Assembly: GCA_903889815.1 (NCBI GenBank)
Contig: CAISYX010000016.1
Location: forward strand, 4,850-68,849
DNA from: an uncultured Gammaproteobacteria bacterium
GTDB taxonomy: Bacteria; Pseudomonadota; Gammaproteobacteria; Pseudomonadales; Pseudohongiellaceae
Reading direction: 5' to 3'
DNA length: 64,000 bases
Shown here: in pieces, positions 37,606 through 46,176 of the stretch
Position numbering within the stretch: position 1 is the stretch's first letter
Layout: every line of letters begins with the position of its first letter
The notes under the pieces: model-generated
What the model saw: only the letters and a program-made list of their open reading frames with translations
Databases searched by the model: none
Told to the model about the DNA's origin: nothing
Made by a program: the position numbers and the translations under genes

Positions 37606-38379
37606 TCAGTCCTCTCTGCGCAGAAAGACAGGAGTGTCTGCGGTCGAATCCTTCGCACTGTAGCAATACCCATCGACATCGAATGCCAGCAGATCTTCCG
37701 GCCTCTTGAGGCGGTTGCGGAGGATCCACGCGCTCATCAGCCCCCGGGCCTTTTTCGCAAAGAAACTCACGATTTTGTACTGCCCGTTGCTGAAATCCTT
37801 GAATACCGGGCTGATGACGCGGCCCTGCAACTGCTTCTCGCGCACCACTTTGTAGTACTCAACCGAGGCCAGATTCACCAGCAGCGGATGGCGCTCCTTC
37901 AGCAGCAATTCATTGAGCGCGGCTGTGACGCGCTCGCCCCAGAAGTCATAAAGAGAGGTGCTGCCCAAAGCCTTGAACGTGGTGCCCATCTCCAGCCGGT
38001 AGGGCTGGATGAGATCGAGAGGACGCAGCAGGCCATAAAGGCCGGACAGAATCCGCAGGTGCTCCTGCGCATAGGTGATATCTGTCGCTGACAGTGCCGG
38101 AGCATCCAGCCCGAGATACACGTCGCCCTTGAAAGCGAAGAGCGCCTGCCGCGCGTTGTGCTTGTCGAAGGGGGTGTGCCAGGCGTTGAAGCGGTCGCGG
38201 TTCAGTTCGCCCAGTGCCGGGCTGATGCCCATCAGCGTCGAAAGTTGACCAGGGGTCAGATGCCGCAGCTTGTCGACAAGCCGCGAGGAGTCTTCCAGAA
38301 AGTCCGGCATGGTGGCTTTGCGAAGGCGCACCGGCGAATCAAAGTCGAGCGTTTTGGCGGGAGAAATGACAAGCAGCAT
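37606..38379 (-). CDS. yaaA: Peroxide stress protein YaaA
   Basis: In E. coli YaaA is induced by H2O2 and lowers free intracellular iron; it also binds DNA. The 257-residue length matches. Family segments are LLVISPAKTLDF at the N-terminus, LGLDAPALSATDI, ILSGLYGLLRPLDLIQPYRLEMGT, and the C-terminal VSFFAKKARGLM. It is part of a minus-strand cluster with the DUF938 gene. Confidence 0.95.
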   Translation of the reverse strand: MLLVISPAKTLDFDSPVRLRKATMPDFLEDSSRLVDKLRHLTPGQLSTLMGISPALGELNRDRFNAWHTPFDKHNARQALFAFKGDVYLGLDAPALSATDITYAQEHLRILSGLYGLLRPLDLIQPYRLEMGTTFKALGSTSLYDFWGERVTAALNELLLKERHPLLVNLASVEYYKVVREKQLQGRVISPVFKDFSNGQYKIVSFFAKKARGLMSAWILRNRLKRPEDLLAFDVDGYCYSAKDSTADTPVFLRRED

Positions 38380-38403
38380 CAGGGCCTCACAACAGCAGTT
38401 CGA

Positions 38404-38907
38404 TCACACCGGTGCGAGGAATTCCTGCCACCAGTCCAGAGGGGTCACGCCGTCAGCCGGGTCGTAGACATTGCCATAGTACCAGACGGTGCCGGGGAAC
38501 TGGCCGACGACGCGGTCCAGCAGAATCTCGAGAGTCTGAAAGCCGATGGAGACGTGTATGCTGTACACCAGCAGCCGCAGAGTCTGCAGGTCGAGGGAGC
38601 CGTCGAGCAGCTCGAGCTCCGGCGACAGCACCTGCGCTACCGCGTCGAGATCGTCTTTGCGCAGCACGCGGATGCTCAGGTTGCCACTGCGCTTCAGCAG
38701 CTCGTAGCCCGCTTCGTTACGTGCGGGGAAGCGAATGCGATCGCCAGCGGCCAGTCCCCGCAGGAAGCCCGGGGACTTCAGAAGTCGGTACTCGTCGGCG
38801 CTCTTGGCGTCTGTCACAGGGTCAACAGAGAGACGCTCCATGATGGCCTCGCCATCGGGGCGATACCCGGCAACAAGTGCAATGGTCGCTGGCGCGGAAG
38901 GGTTCAT
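38404..38907 (-). CDS. Hypothetical protein, possibly DUF4265-like
   Basis: A soluble 167-residue protein with no signal peptide or membrane segment. The part YRLLKSPGFLRGLAAGDRIRFPA followed by SGNLSIRVLRK has the layout of DUF4265 proteins, a family without known function. I hold this assignment loosely. It lies 24 bp upstream of yaaA on the same strand, so it is probably the first gene of the group. Confidence 0.65.
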   Translation of the reverse strand: MNPSAPATIALVAGYRPDGEAIMERLSVDPVTDAKSADEYRLLKSPGFLRGLAAGDRIRFPARNEAGYELLKRSGNLSIRVLRKDDLDAVAQVLSPELELLDGSLDLQTLRLLVYSIHVSIGFQTLEILLDRVVGQFPGTVWYYGNVYDPADGVTPLDWWQEFLAPV

Positions 38908-38967
38908 TCGAAGGTCCGGAAAGGGTAGGCTTGCCGTATTCTAACCTGCGCCGAGGACTGCCGCGCA

Positions 38968-39333
38968 ATGCTCGAACAAATGCAGGGACATGCCCGGCGC
39001 TGGCTGGCCTTGCGGCCAGTGCTGCTATTGGTTGCCGTGTTGGCCCTTGGTGCTGCCTTGCGCATCCTCCTGACGTCTGTTGACCAGGCCGGCGATGTCT
39101 ATCTGATCCCGGCGCTCGTGCTGTTTCTGTGGTGCATCATGCTGCACGCGTTTCTCACCCTTTTTGCACAGGTGCCGCCGCCCGTTGTCACGACTTTGCC
39201 TTGGCGTCAGCGCATGCTGATGCGTTGCAGACGTGTTTCCTACTACCTGTTTCTCGGACTTTTCGCCGTGCTCTCTGCGCTGTTGCTGCTCACCAGCTGG
39301 CAACTGGCAGGAGCCTGGCGCATGATGTACTGA
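38968..39333 (+). CDS. Small membrane protein of unknown function, three predicted helices
   Basis: A 121-residue protein with hydrophobic segments at about residues 15-35, 43-67 and 91-115, separated by a basic loop (LPWRQRMLMRCRR). No family recognised. It is divergent from the DUF4265-like gene and lies 47 bp upstream of the thioesterase gene. Confidence 0.65.
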   Translation: MLEQMQGHARRWLALRPVLLLVAVLALGAALRILLTSVDQAGDVYLIPALVLFLWCIMLHAFLTLFAQVPPPVVTTLPWRQRMLMRCRRVSYYLFLGLFAVLSALLLLTSWQLAGAWRMMY

Positions 39334-39380
39334 CTCTGACAAGTGACCCGAAGCGACAAAGACAACAACAAGGAGCGAGC

Positions 39381-39797
39381 ATGAGCCTGAAGAAAGTGGA
39401 CGATGCGGATCTCGACCCGGTACCCGTGGGCGAGCTGGCACTGCAGACGCTGGCAATGCCCAAGGACACCAATGCCAATGGCGACATCTTCGGTGGCTGG
39501 CTGGTCTCGCAGATGGACCTTGCCGCAGGCATCGCCACCAAGCAGGTGACCCGCGGCCGCAGCGCAACGGTGGCGATCAAGAACGTAGCCTTCCTCGCCC
39601 CCGTCAGTGTCGGCTCCATCGTCAGCTGTTACGCCGAGATCGTCGAGATCGGCCGCAGCTCCATGCACATCAACATCGAAGTCTGGATCTCCAACTCGCT
39701 GACCCACACGGGCCAGCGCAAGGTGGCCGAGGGCCTGTTCGTGTTCGTCGCAATCGATGCGAATGGCAGAACGCGGCGCATCGAGCTGCCCGCTTGA
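39381..39797 (+). CDS. Acyl-CoA thioesterase, YciA-like hotdog fold
   Basis: A 138-residue hotdog thioesterase that hydrolyses acyl-CoAs. The family signature MPKDTNANGDIFGGWLVSQMDLAAG contains the catalytic aspartate region, and SVGSIVSCYAEIVEIGRSS follows. The start is ATG 39381 with AAGGAG just upstream; the open frame extends left but through another gene. It is like E. coli YciA in length and motif. Confidence 0.9.
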   Translation: MSLKKVDDADLDPVPVGELALQTLAMPKDTNANGDIFGGWLVSQMDLAAGIATKQVTRGRSATVAIKNVAFLAPVSVGSIVSCYAEIVEIGRSSMHINIEVWISNSLTHTGQRKVAEGLFVFVAIDANGRTRRIELPA

Positions 39798-39824
39798 GCA
39801 GATGAATAGCTGGACGCGTTGAGC

Positions 39825-40241
39825 TTACTCGGTGACCGCAGGATTGCGCAGTGCCTTGATGCGCCCGCGCAGCACCTTGCCTTCCACACGCCGGCGCTGT
39901 GAGGCGCGAGTTGGTTTCGTAGGGGTCCGATTCTTGCGGATGACAGTGGCGTCGCGGATCAGGGTCTGCAGGCGGCTCAGCGCGTCCGCACGATTGAGTT
40001 CCTGCGTGCGGTGCTGCTGGGCCTTGATGATGACCACGCCGTCCTTGCTGATGCGGGAGTCCCGCAGATTCAGCAGACGATGCTTGTAGAAGAAGGGCAG
40101 GGACGACGCATGGATGTCGAAGCGCAGGTGAATGGCGGACGACACCTTGTTCACGTTCTGCCCACCGGCGCCCTGTGCGCGAATGGCGCTCAGCTCGATC
40201 TCCTCGTCCGGAATCGAGACATTCAGCGAAACTTCCAGCAT
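39825..40241 (-). CDS. arfB: Alternative ribosome-rescue factor ArfB (YaeJ)
   Basis: A release-factor-like protein that hydrolyses peptidyl-tRNA on ribosomes stalled at truncated mRNAs. The catalytic GGQ is at residues 26-28 (GAGGQNVNK). The basic C-terminal tail (TKPTRASQRRR onward), which enters the empty mRNA channel, is present. At 138 residues it is the size of E. coli ArfB. It lies 24 bp downstream of uvrD on the same strand. Confidence 0.95.
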   Translation of the reverse strand: MLEVSLNVSIPDEEIELSAIRAQGAGGQNVNKVSSAIHLRFDIHASSLPFFYKHRLLNLRDSRISKDGVVIIKAQQHRTQELNRADALSRLQTLIRDATVIRKNRTPTKPTRASQRRRVEGKVLRGRIKALRNPAVTE

Positions 40242-40265
40242 GCGGACCTCCCGTTTAGAAAGTGG

Positions 40266-42455
40266 CTACAACACTTCCAGTTTGGCATAGGAAAGCACCA
40301 GCCACTTGCTGCCCACATCATGAAAGTTCACCTGCACACGCGCGTTGGGGCCGTGGCCCTCGCAGTTGAGCACCACGCCTTCGCCAAACTTGCCGTGACG
40401 TACCCGTGCCCCCAGCGCGATGCCGGTGTCCGGAATGTCCTCCTGCTGCAGCAAAGGCGCCGGTCGTCCGTAGAAGGCCGGGCGCGTTATGGTGGACTTG
40501 ATGCGGACATGCTCGATGAGGTCGGCCGGGATCTCACGGATGAAGCGCGAGGGCCGCGTGATGTTGACCTCGCCGTGCATGCGCCGTGACTCCGCGTGGG
40601 TCAGATACAGTTTGGTACGCGCGCGGGTGATGCCCACGTAGCAAAGGCGGCGCTCTTCTTCCAGTCCGGCAATGCCGTCCATCGACATCTTGTGGGGAAA
40701 CAGACCTTCCTCCATCCCCGCCAGAAACACCAGCCGGAACTCCAGGCCCTTTGCGGAATGAAGTGTCATCAATTGCACGGCGTCGTCAGATTCGCTGGCC
40801 TGCCCCTCGCCGGCATCCAGCGACGCCTGATCCAGAAAAGCTGCCAGAAATTCCCGTGACTCCACAGCCATCGCCTCTGCGTCAGGGTCCAGTTCATCGT
40901 AACTGCCTGCCGCGTTCACCAGTTCCTGCAGGTTCTCGATGCGACCGGCGGCTTTTTCACCGCCTTCCTTCTCGTGATGTTCGATGATGCCGCTGTACGT
41001 GATGACATGCTCGACCTTCTTCGCCAGCGCGAGAGAATCACACGCGGCATCCAGCGCTTGAATCAGGTCGAGGAAACGCTGCACGGCACTCGCCGCACGC
41101 CCGGACAGCAGGCCGTGCTCCAGCGCCTTCGCGCTGGCAGCCCACAGTGACACGTCTTCACTGCGTGCGATGCTTCGCAGTGTTTCTATGGTCTGATCGC
41201 CGATGCCGCGAGTCGGGACATTGATCACCCGCTCCATGGCCGTGTCGTCATGGCGATTGATCAGCAGACGCAGATACGCCAGGGCATTCTTGATCTCCAG
41301 GCGCTCGTAGAAGCGATGACCGCCGTAGATGCGGTAGGGCATGCCGACGCGCAGCAGGGCATCTTCCATCTCACGCGACTGGGCGTTGGAGCGATACAGA
41401 ATCGCTGCTTCACTGAGGCGGTGGCCGGTGTTGAGCCATGATTGCAGGCGCTCGACAATGAAGCGCGCCTCGTCCTGTTCGTTGAACGCCTCGTACAGGG
41501 AAATAGCCTCGCCTTCTGTGTCCTGCGTCCACAACTCCTTGCCCAGCCGGCCCTGATTGTTGGCGATCAGCTTGTTGGCGGCCTTGAGAATGGTGGAGGT
41601 GGAACGGTAATTCTGCTCCAGGCGCACGATGTCGGCCCCTGGGAAGTCCTGATTGAAGCGCTGAATGTTCTCGATCTTCGCGCCGCGCCAGCCATAGATC
41701 GACTGATCGTCGTCGCCCACCACCATCAGGCAGTTGTCGCGGCCGGCCAACACCCGCAGCCAGGCATACTGCACGGTGTTGGTGTCCTGGAACTCATCCA
41801 CGAGAATGTGGCGGAAGCGGCGCTGATAATGCTGCAGGATCTGCGGATGGTTCAGCCACAGCTCGTGGGAGCGCAGCAGGATCTCGCCGAAGTCCACCAT
41901 GCCGCCGCGTTGACAGGCGTCTTCGTAGGCAGAATAAAGCGCGACCAGATTGCGGGTGTATTCGTCGCCGAAATGTTCGATGTGCTGAGGCCGCAGGCCC
42001 TCGTCCTTTTGCGAATTGATATACCACTGGCATTGCCGCGGTGGCCAGCGCTCTTCGCTCAGCCCCATGTTCCTGCACAGGCGCTTGATCAGGCGCAGCT
42101 GATCGTCGCTGTCCAGGATGTGAAAGTTCTCGGGGAGATTCGCTTCGCGCCAGTGTGTGCGCAGCAGGCGGTGGGCCAGCCCGTGGAAAGTGCCTACCCA
42201 CATCGGGCCGACGGGCTGTTCCAGCAGCTGTTCGATGCGGTGCCGCATCTCCCGCGCGGCCTTGTTGGTGAAGGTCACTGCCAGAATGGAGAAGGGCGAG
42301 GCGCCTTCGATCTGCATCAGCCACGCGATGCGATGCACCAGCACGCGGGTCTTGCCGCTGCCGGCACCGGCCAGCACCAACAGATTGTTGGCGGGAGCCG
42401 CGACAGCCTGACGCTGGGGATCATTGAGGGAATCGAGAAGGTATGAGACGTCCAT
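40266..42455 (-). CDS. uvrD: DNA helicase II (UvrD)
   Basis: A 3'-5' superfamily 1 helicase for excision and mismatch repair. From ATG 42455 it has 729 residues. Walker A AGAGSGKT is at 29-36, then VTFTNKAAREM, VDEFQDTN, GDDDQSIYGWRGA, LEQNYRST, LMTLHSAKGLEF and YVGITRAR. The C-terminal Tudor-like tail (GARVRHGKFGEGVVL) that binds RNA polymerase is complete. The ORF continues upstream to 43019 but there overlaps gcdH antisense. A CTG-N10-CAG LexA-like site sits just upstream. Confidence 0.96.
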   Translation of the reverse strand: MDVSYLLDSLNDPQRQAVAAPANNLLVLAGAGSGKTRVLVHRIAWLMQIEGASPFSILAVTFTNKAAREMRHRIEQLLEQPVGPMWVGTFHGLAHRLLRTHWREANLPENFHILDSDDQLRLIKRLCRNMGLSEERWPPRQCQWYINSQKDEGLRPQHIEHFGDEYTRNLVALYSAYEDACQRGGMVDFGEILLRSHELWLNHPQILQHYQRRFRHILVDEFQDTNTVQYAWLRVLAGRDNCLMVVGDDDQSIYGWRGAKIENIQRFNQDFPGADIVRLEQNYRSTSTILKAANKLIANNQGRLGKELWTQDTEGEAISLYEAFNEQDEARFIVERLQSWLNTGHRLSEAAILYRSNAQSREMEDALLRVGMPYRIYGGHRFYERLEIKNALAYLRLLINRHDDTAMERVINVPTRGIGDQTIETLRSIARSEDVSLWAASAKALEHGLLSGRAASAVQRFLDLIQALDAACDSLALAKKVEHVITYSGIIEHHEKEGGEKAAGRIENLQELVNAAGSYDELDPDAEAMAVESREFLAAFLDQASLDAGEGQASESDDAVQLMTLHSAKGLEFRLVFLAGMEEGLFPHKMSMDGIAGLEEERRLCYVGITRARTKLYLTHAESRRMHGEVNITRPSRFIREIPADLIEHVRIKSTITRPAFYGRPAPLLQQEDIPDTGIALGARVRHGKFGEGVVLNCEGHGPNARVQVNFHDVGSKWLVLSYAKLEVL

Positions 42456-42469
42456 GGCGACGCATTCTA

Positions 42470-42489
42470 GCCTGAATGGATAACCAGTA
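42470..42489 (-). promoter_or_regulatory. Candidate LexA (SOS) box upstream of uvrD
   Basis: Read on the uvrD strand the site is TACTG, ten bases GTTATCCATT, then CAG, so it has the CTG-N10-CAG spacing of gammaproteobacterial LexA operators, although the core is not the ideal TATATATA. It abuts a -10-like TAGAAT (42469-42464). uvrD is an SOS gene in E. coli. That -10 would place the transcript start almost at the ATG. Confidence 0.45.
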
Positions 42490-42581
42490 CACGCGCAAAT
42501 CCCCGCGGCCAGCCAGCTACTTAATGCCATGCCATGTTGATACCATGCCTGCACCTCAGACAGCCGATCAGGGAGCCAAGC

Positions 42582-43769
42582 ATGTCCGCGAGTTCCGATT
42601 CCGCAAAATTCAACTGGCAGGACCCGTTCCTGATGAATGAGCTGCTCTCCGAAGAAGAGCGCCTGGTGCGCGATACGGCACGGCAGTACGCACAGGACAA
42701 ACTGCTGCCCCGCGTGCGCGATGCTTATCGCAGGGAATACACGGACCCAGCGATCTTCCGTGAGATGGGGGAAATAGGCCTTCTGGGAGCCACCATAGAA
42801 GGCTATGGTTGTGCAGGCGTGAATTATGTCTGTTACGGGTTGATGGCCCGGGAAGTGGAGTCGGTCGATTCCGGATACCGTTCGATGATGAGTGTGCAGT
42901 CCAGCCTGGTCATGCATCCCATCTACAGCTTCGGCTCGGAGGCCCAGCGGCAGAAATACCTGCCGAAGCTGGCGACCGGCGAATACATCGGCTGCTTCGG
43001 CCTGACCGAGCCGGACCATGGCTCTGACCCTGCGGGCATGATCACGAGGGCCCGCAGTGTGGACGGCGGCTACCTGCTTTCCGGCGCGAAGAACTGGATC
43101 AGCAACTCGCCGATCGCCGACATCTTCATGGTGTGGGCGAAGGACGATGCCGGAGAGATCCGTGGCTGTATTCTCGAGAAAGGCATGCCGGGCCTGTCAG
43201 CGCCGAAGATAGAAGGCAAACTGGCCCTGCGCGCCTCTGTCACGGGCGAGATCGTCATGGACAATGTGTTCGTGCCAGCCGAGAACATGTTGCCGAATGT
43301 GCGTGGGTTGAAGGGCCCCTTCAGCTGCCTGAACTCCGCGCGGCTTGGTATTGCCTGGGGCGCGCTGGGCGCGGCCGAGACCTGCTGGAAGACGGCGCTG
43401 CAGTACACACTTGAGCGTCAGCAGTTTGGCCGGCCACTGGCGGCCAACCAGCTCATCCAGAAGAAACTGGCCGACATGCAGACGGACATCGCCATCGGGC
43501 TGCTGGCCTGTCTGCAGGGCTCGCGGTTGCGGGATCAGGACAAACTGTCACCGCCGCTTATCTCGATGCTCAAGCGCAACTCCTGCCTGAAGGCGCTCGA
43601 CGCCGCGAGGGCTGCGCGGGACATGCTGGGGGGCAATGGCATCTCTGACGAATACCCGGTGATGCGTCACTTGCAGAATCTCGAGGTGGTCAATACCTAC
43701 GAGGGCACGCAGGACATTCACGCGCTGATTCTGGGCAGGGCGCAGACGGGCATCCAGGCCTTCAGTTGA
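42582..43769 (+). CDS. gcdH: Glutaryl-CoA dehydrogenase
   Basis: An acyl-CoA dehydrogenase that oxidises and decarboxylates glutaryl-CoA to crotonyl-CoA in lysine/tryptophan breakdown. The start ATG 42582 gives 395 residues. The subgroup is recognised by FNWQDPF, MSVQSSLVMHPIY, FGLTEPDHGSDP and the C-terminal YEGTQDIHALILGRAQTGIQAF, with Glu374 as the catalytic base. These segments separate GcdH from general acyl-CoA dehydrogenases. It stands alone here, with no CaiB-type transferase or LysR regulator next to it. Confidence 0.93.
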   Translation: MSASSDSAKFNWQDPFLMNELLSEEERLVRDTARQYAQDKLLPRVRDAYRREYTDPAIFREMGEIGLLGATIEGYGCAGVNYVCYGLMAREVESVDSGYRSMMSVQSSLVMHPIYSFGSEAQRQKYLPKLATGEYIGCFGLTEPDHGSDPAGMITRARSVDGGYLLSGAKNWISNSPIADIFMVWAKDDAGEIRGCILEKGMPGLSAPKIEGKLALRASVTGEIVMDNVFVPAENMLPNVRGLKGPFSCLNSARLGIAWGALGAAETCWKTALQYTLERQQFGRPLAANQLIQKKLADMQTDIAIGLLACLQGSRLRDQDKLSPPLISMLKRNSCLKALDAARAARDMLGGNGISDEYPVMRHLQNLEVVNTYEGTQDIHALILGRAQTGIQAFS

Positions 43770-44706
43770 ACAAGTAGTGCAGAAAGATTCCCGCGAACAC
43801 CGCCGCGCCCACGCGGTGGTTGTTCAGGAAGGCTTCGAAACAGCCTTCGGGAGTGCGGCCACGGGTCAGGGTCTCCTGATGCACGAACAGGACTGTCGCC
43901 GCCACCAGGCCGCCATGGAAGAACATTCCGAGCTCGAACTGCAGTCCCGCAAGCAGCATCGCCATCAAGAACATGCCCTGCAGAGCGCCGATGATGACAC
44001 GGTCAGCATCGCCAAACAGAATCGCCGTCGACTTGACCCCTATCTTCAGATCATCTTCCCGGTCCACCATGGCGTATTGCGTGTCGTAGGCCACTGTCCA
44101 CAAGCAGTTCGCAACAAACAGCAACCAGGCCTGTGCTGGCACCTCGCCGCGCTGCGCCGCGAAGGCCATCAGAATACCCCACGAGAACGCGATGCCGAGC
44201 ACCAGTTGCGGCAGATTCGTGAAGCGCTTCATGAACGGATACAGCGCGGCGATCATTACGGCAAAGAATGACAGCTGGATGGTGAGCGTGTTGGTAAACA
44301 GCAGGAGCACAAAGCCGAAGGCGCACAGTGTGCCGAACACAATCAGTGCTTCATGGCGCTTCACGGTACCTGCGATCAAGGGGCGAGTCCTTGTGCGCAA
44401 AACCTTGCCATCGAAGCGCGTATCGGCAAAGTCATTGACGGCACAGCCAGCTGAGCGCATCAACGCAGTACCCAGCGCAAAGATGAAGAGCAGGTGCAGA
44501 TCAGGAAATCCCTCGGCAGCAACCCACAGTGCACCAAGCGTAGGCCACAACAGCAGGTAGATGCCGATCGGGCGATTGAGCCGCGTGAGCTGAATGAAGG
44601 CAGGTATGCGCGCATGCGCCCGTGGAAACTGCATGGCAAACCAGCGTTCGAGAATCGCCGTGCCGGCGACGATGCGAGACTTGAGGGAATCCTGCGGCTT
44701 TCTCAC
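43762..44706 (-). CDS. ubiA: 4-hydroxybenzoate octaprenyltransferase
   Basis: A membrane prenyltransferase of ubiquinone synthesis. It has the two aspartate-rich motifs, NDFADTRFD and (YDTQYAMVD)REDD, and LTRLNRPIGIYLLLWPTLGALW near the N-terminus, with about nine helices. GTG 44706, preceded by ACGAGG, gives 314 residues. An ATG at 44634 gives 290 residues, closer to the usual size, but lacks a ribosome binding site, so the start is uncertain. The stop overlaps the gcdH end by 8 bp tail to tail. ubiC, its usual neighbour, is not adjacent. Confidence 0.94.
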   Translation of the reverse strand: MRKPQDSLKSRIVAGTAILERWFAMQFPRAHARIPAFIQLTRLNRPIGIYLLLWPTLGALWVAAEGFPDLHLLFIFALGTALMRSAGCAVNDFADTRFDGKVLRTRTRPLIAGTVKRHEALIVFGTLCAFGFVLLLFTNTLTIQLSFFAVMIAALYPFMKRFTNLPQLVLGIAFSWGILMAFAAQRGEVPAQAWLLFVANCLWTVAYDTQYAMVDREDDLKIGVKSTAILFGDADRVIIGALQGMFLMAMLLAGLQFELGMFFHGGLVAATVLFVHQETLTRGRTPEGCFEAFLNNHRVGAAVFAGIFLHYLFN

Positions 44707-44716
44707 ACGCGCCTCG

Positions 44717-46027
44717 TCATTTGAAGTTTTCAGCCATCTTCTTGATATCTTCAGATGAGGCGATCACCTTGTCGATGGCGGCGGCGACTTTCATCGGATC
44801 CAGATCATGGCGCTGGTACAAAGACAACGGGATCTCCTCAGGGGGCACATCGCCGATGCCGTGGTGACGCAGAATGCGCATGGCGATGAAGATCAGATGC
44901 GCATACACGCAATGCTCCCCTTCGTAGTCGCTCTCGTTCTGGAAGCGCAGCGCCACGCTCACTTCCGGTGGCATGTTCCACAATTGCATCAGCCACGCCG
45001 AGATCTGGTCGCGCGTGACACCCAGCAGGTGATGATCGATGGCGGTATGGCTGATGTGAGGATTCGCTTCGACATACCGGCAGATGGAAGCAAAGTGTGG
45101 AGGGAAGGTGTGTGCCAGCACCAGATAGCCAAAGTTGTGCAGCAGGCCGCTGAGGCTGGCGAGCCCGACACTCGGACGCTTCGCGGGCGGCATCAGCTTC
45201 ACCAGCGCCTCTACGGCGGTGGAGCAAAAGACAGACTGTTGCCAGTAGGGGGTAAACTCTGCCGGGTAGTCCTTCGGAATGGCCAGGCTATTGCCCAGTG
45301 CCATGCCCAGTGCCAGGTTGCTGACCAGATCAAGGCCAAGCACACGCATGATGGCGTCCTGCACGGAGCGAATCTTGCTCGGCGCGGCATAGTAAGGTGA
45401 CGACGCCCAGCTGACTACCTGCGCGGCGAGGCTGGCGTCCGCTTCAACAATCGCTGCCAGGTCGTTCACCGCCGCGTCCGGATTGGCGCGCAATGCGATG
45501 ATGCGCTGCGCGGTCTGAGGCAGTGGCGGAATCTCCAGCGTCTCCTCAAGGCGCTGTTTGATGCGCAGCGTGGTGAAATTGCGAATGGAATTGAAGATCT
45601 GATCCAGGTCATTTGTGCTGGCCGGCGGTCGCAGTTGCAATTGTTCGCCGGGCACGGTGCAGCGAATGACGCGCACTCGGCAAGTGGATTTCCGCAGAGC
45701 CTCGCGCACAGTGCTGAGTGCCACCTGCCGACGCTCGATGCCGTCCACCGTGGCAATCTCGTACTGGCACTCCGCGTGTGCCGCAACTGCTTCGTCAAGG
45801 ATGGTAGGCAGCACAAAGAATACCGGAGCACTCTCAACCTGCGTGAGCTTGCCCGCCCGTGTCAGTGCAACGATGTCGGCCTGCCGCATGGGCACCAGCT
45901 CACGCTCCACAAGGCTGTTCAGCAGTTTCAGATCCAGAAGGTGCGATACCGGGACCACCACCTGACCGCGTCCTCTGCCGTCATGCAGCACCACGACTCG
46001 CACCGGATTGGTGGGTTCGGAATACAT
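44717..46027 (-). CDS. HDOD-domain signalling protein with YbaK-like N-terminal segment
   Basis: A 436-residue cytoplasmic protein. The HDOD domain occupies about residues 160-385 (IPPLPQTAQRIIALR, VEADASLAAQVVSWASSPYY, LASLSGLLHNFGYLVLAHTFP). HDOD proteins are HD-related but usually lack catalytic residues and act in signalling, for example in DNA damage, motility or stress. The N-terminal 100 residues (QVVVPVSHLLDLKLL) resemble part of the YbaK/aminoacyl-tRNA deacylase fold seen in Pseudomonas homologues. It lies 10 bp upstream of ubiA on the same strand. Confidence 0.85.
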   Translation of the reverse strand: MYSEPTNPVRVVVLHDGRGRGQVVVPVSHLLDLKLLNSLVERELVPMRQADIVALTRAGKLTQVESAPVFFVLPTILDEAVAAHAECQYEIATVDGIERRQVALSTVREALRKSTCRVRVIRCTVPGEQLQLRPPASTNDLDQIFNSIRNFTTLRIKQRLEETLEIPPLPQTAQRIIALRANPDAAVNDLAAIVEADASLAAQVVSWASSPYYAAPSKIRSVQDAIMRVLGLDLVSNLALGMALGNSLAIPKDYPAEFTPYWQQSVFCSTAVEALVKLMPPAKRPSVGLASLSGLLHNFGYLVLAHTFPPHFASICRYVEANPHISHTAIDHHLLGVTRDQISAWLMQLWNMPPEVSVALRFQNESDYEGEHCVYAHLIFIAMRILRHHGIGDVPPEEIPLSLYQRHDLDPMKVAAAIDKVIASSEDIKKMAENFK

Positions 46028-46176
46028 CTAAGCGGCCTTCTGTATGGGCATGGTGTGCCTGCATCTTGTTGTGGAGTTGAAGGAGCGACCGCGCCGCATG
46101 CCGAGTTTCGAGGGAGTTGGAAGCGCGGGCATTATAGCTGTGCGAATAGTCTGCCGCCTACCCGCCAGTTCCCGGT

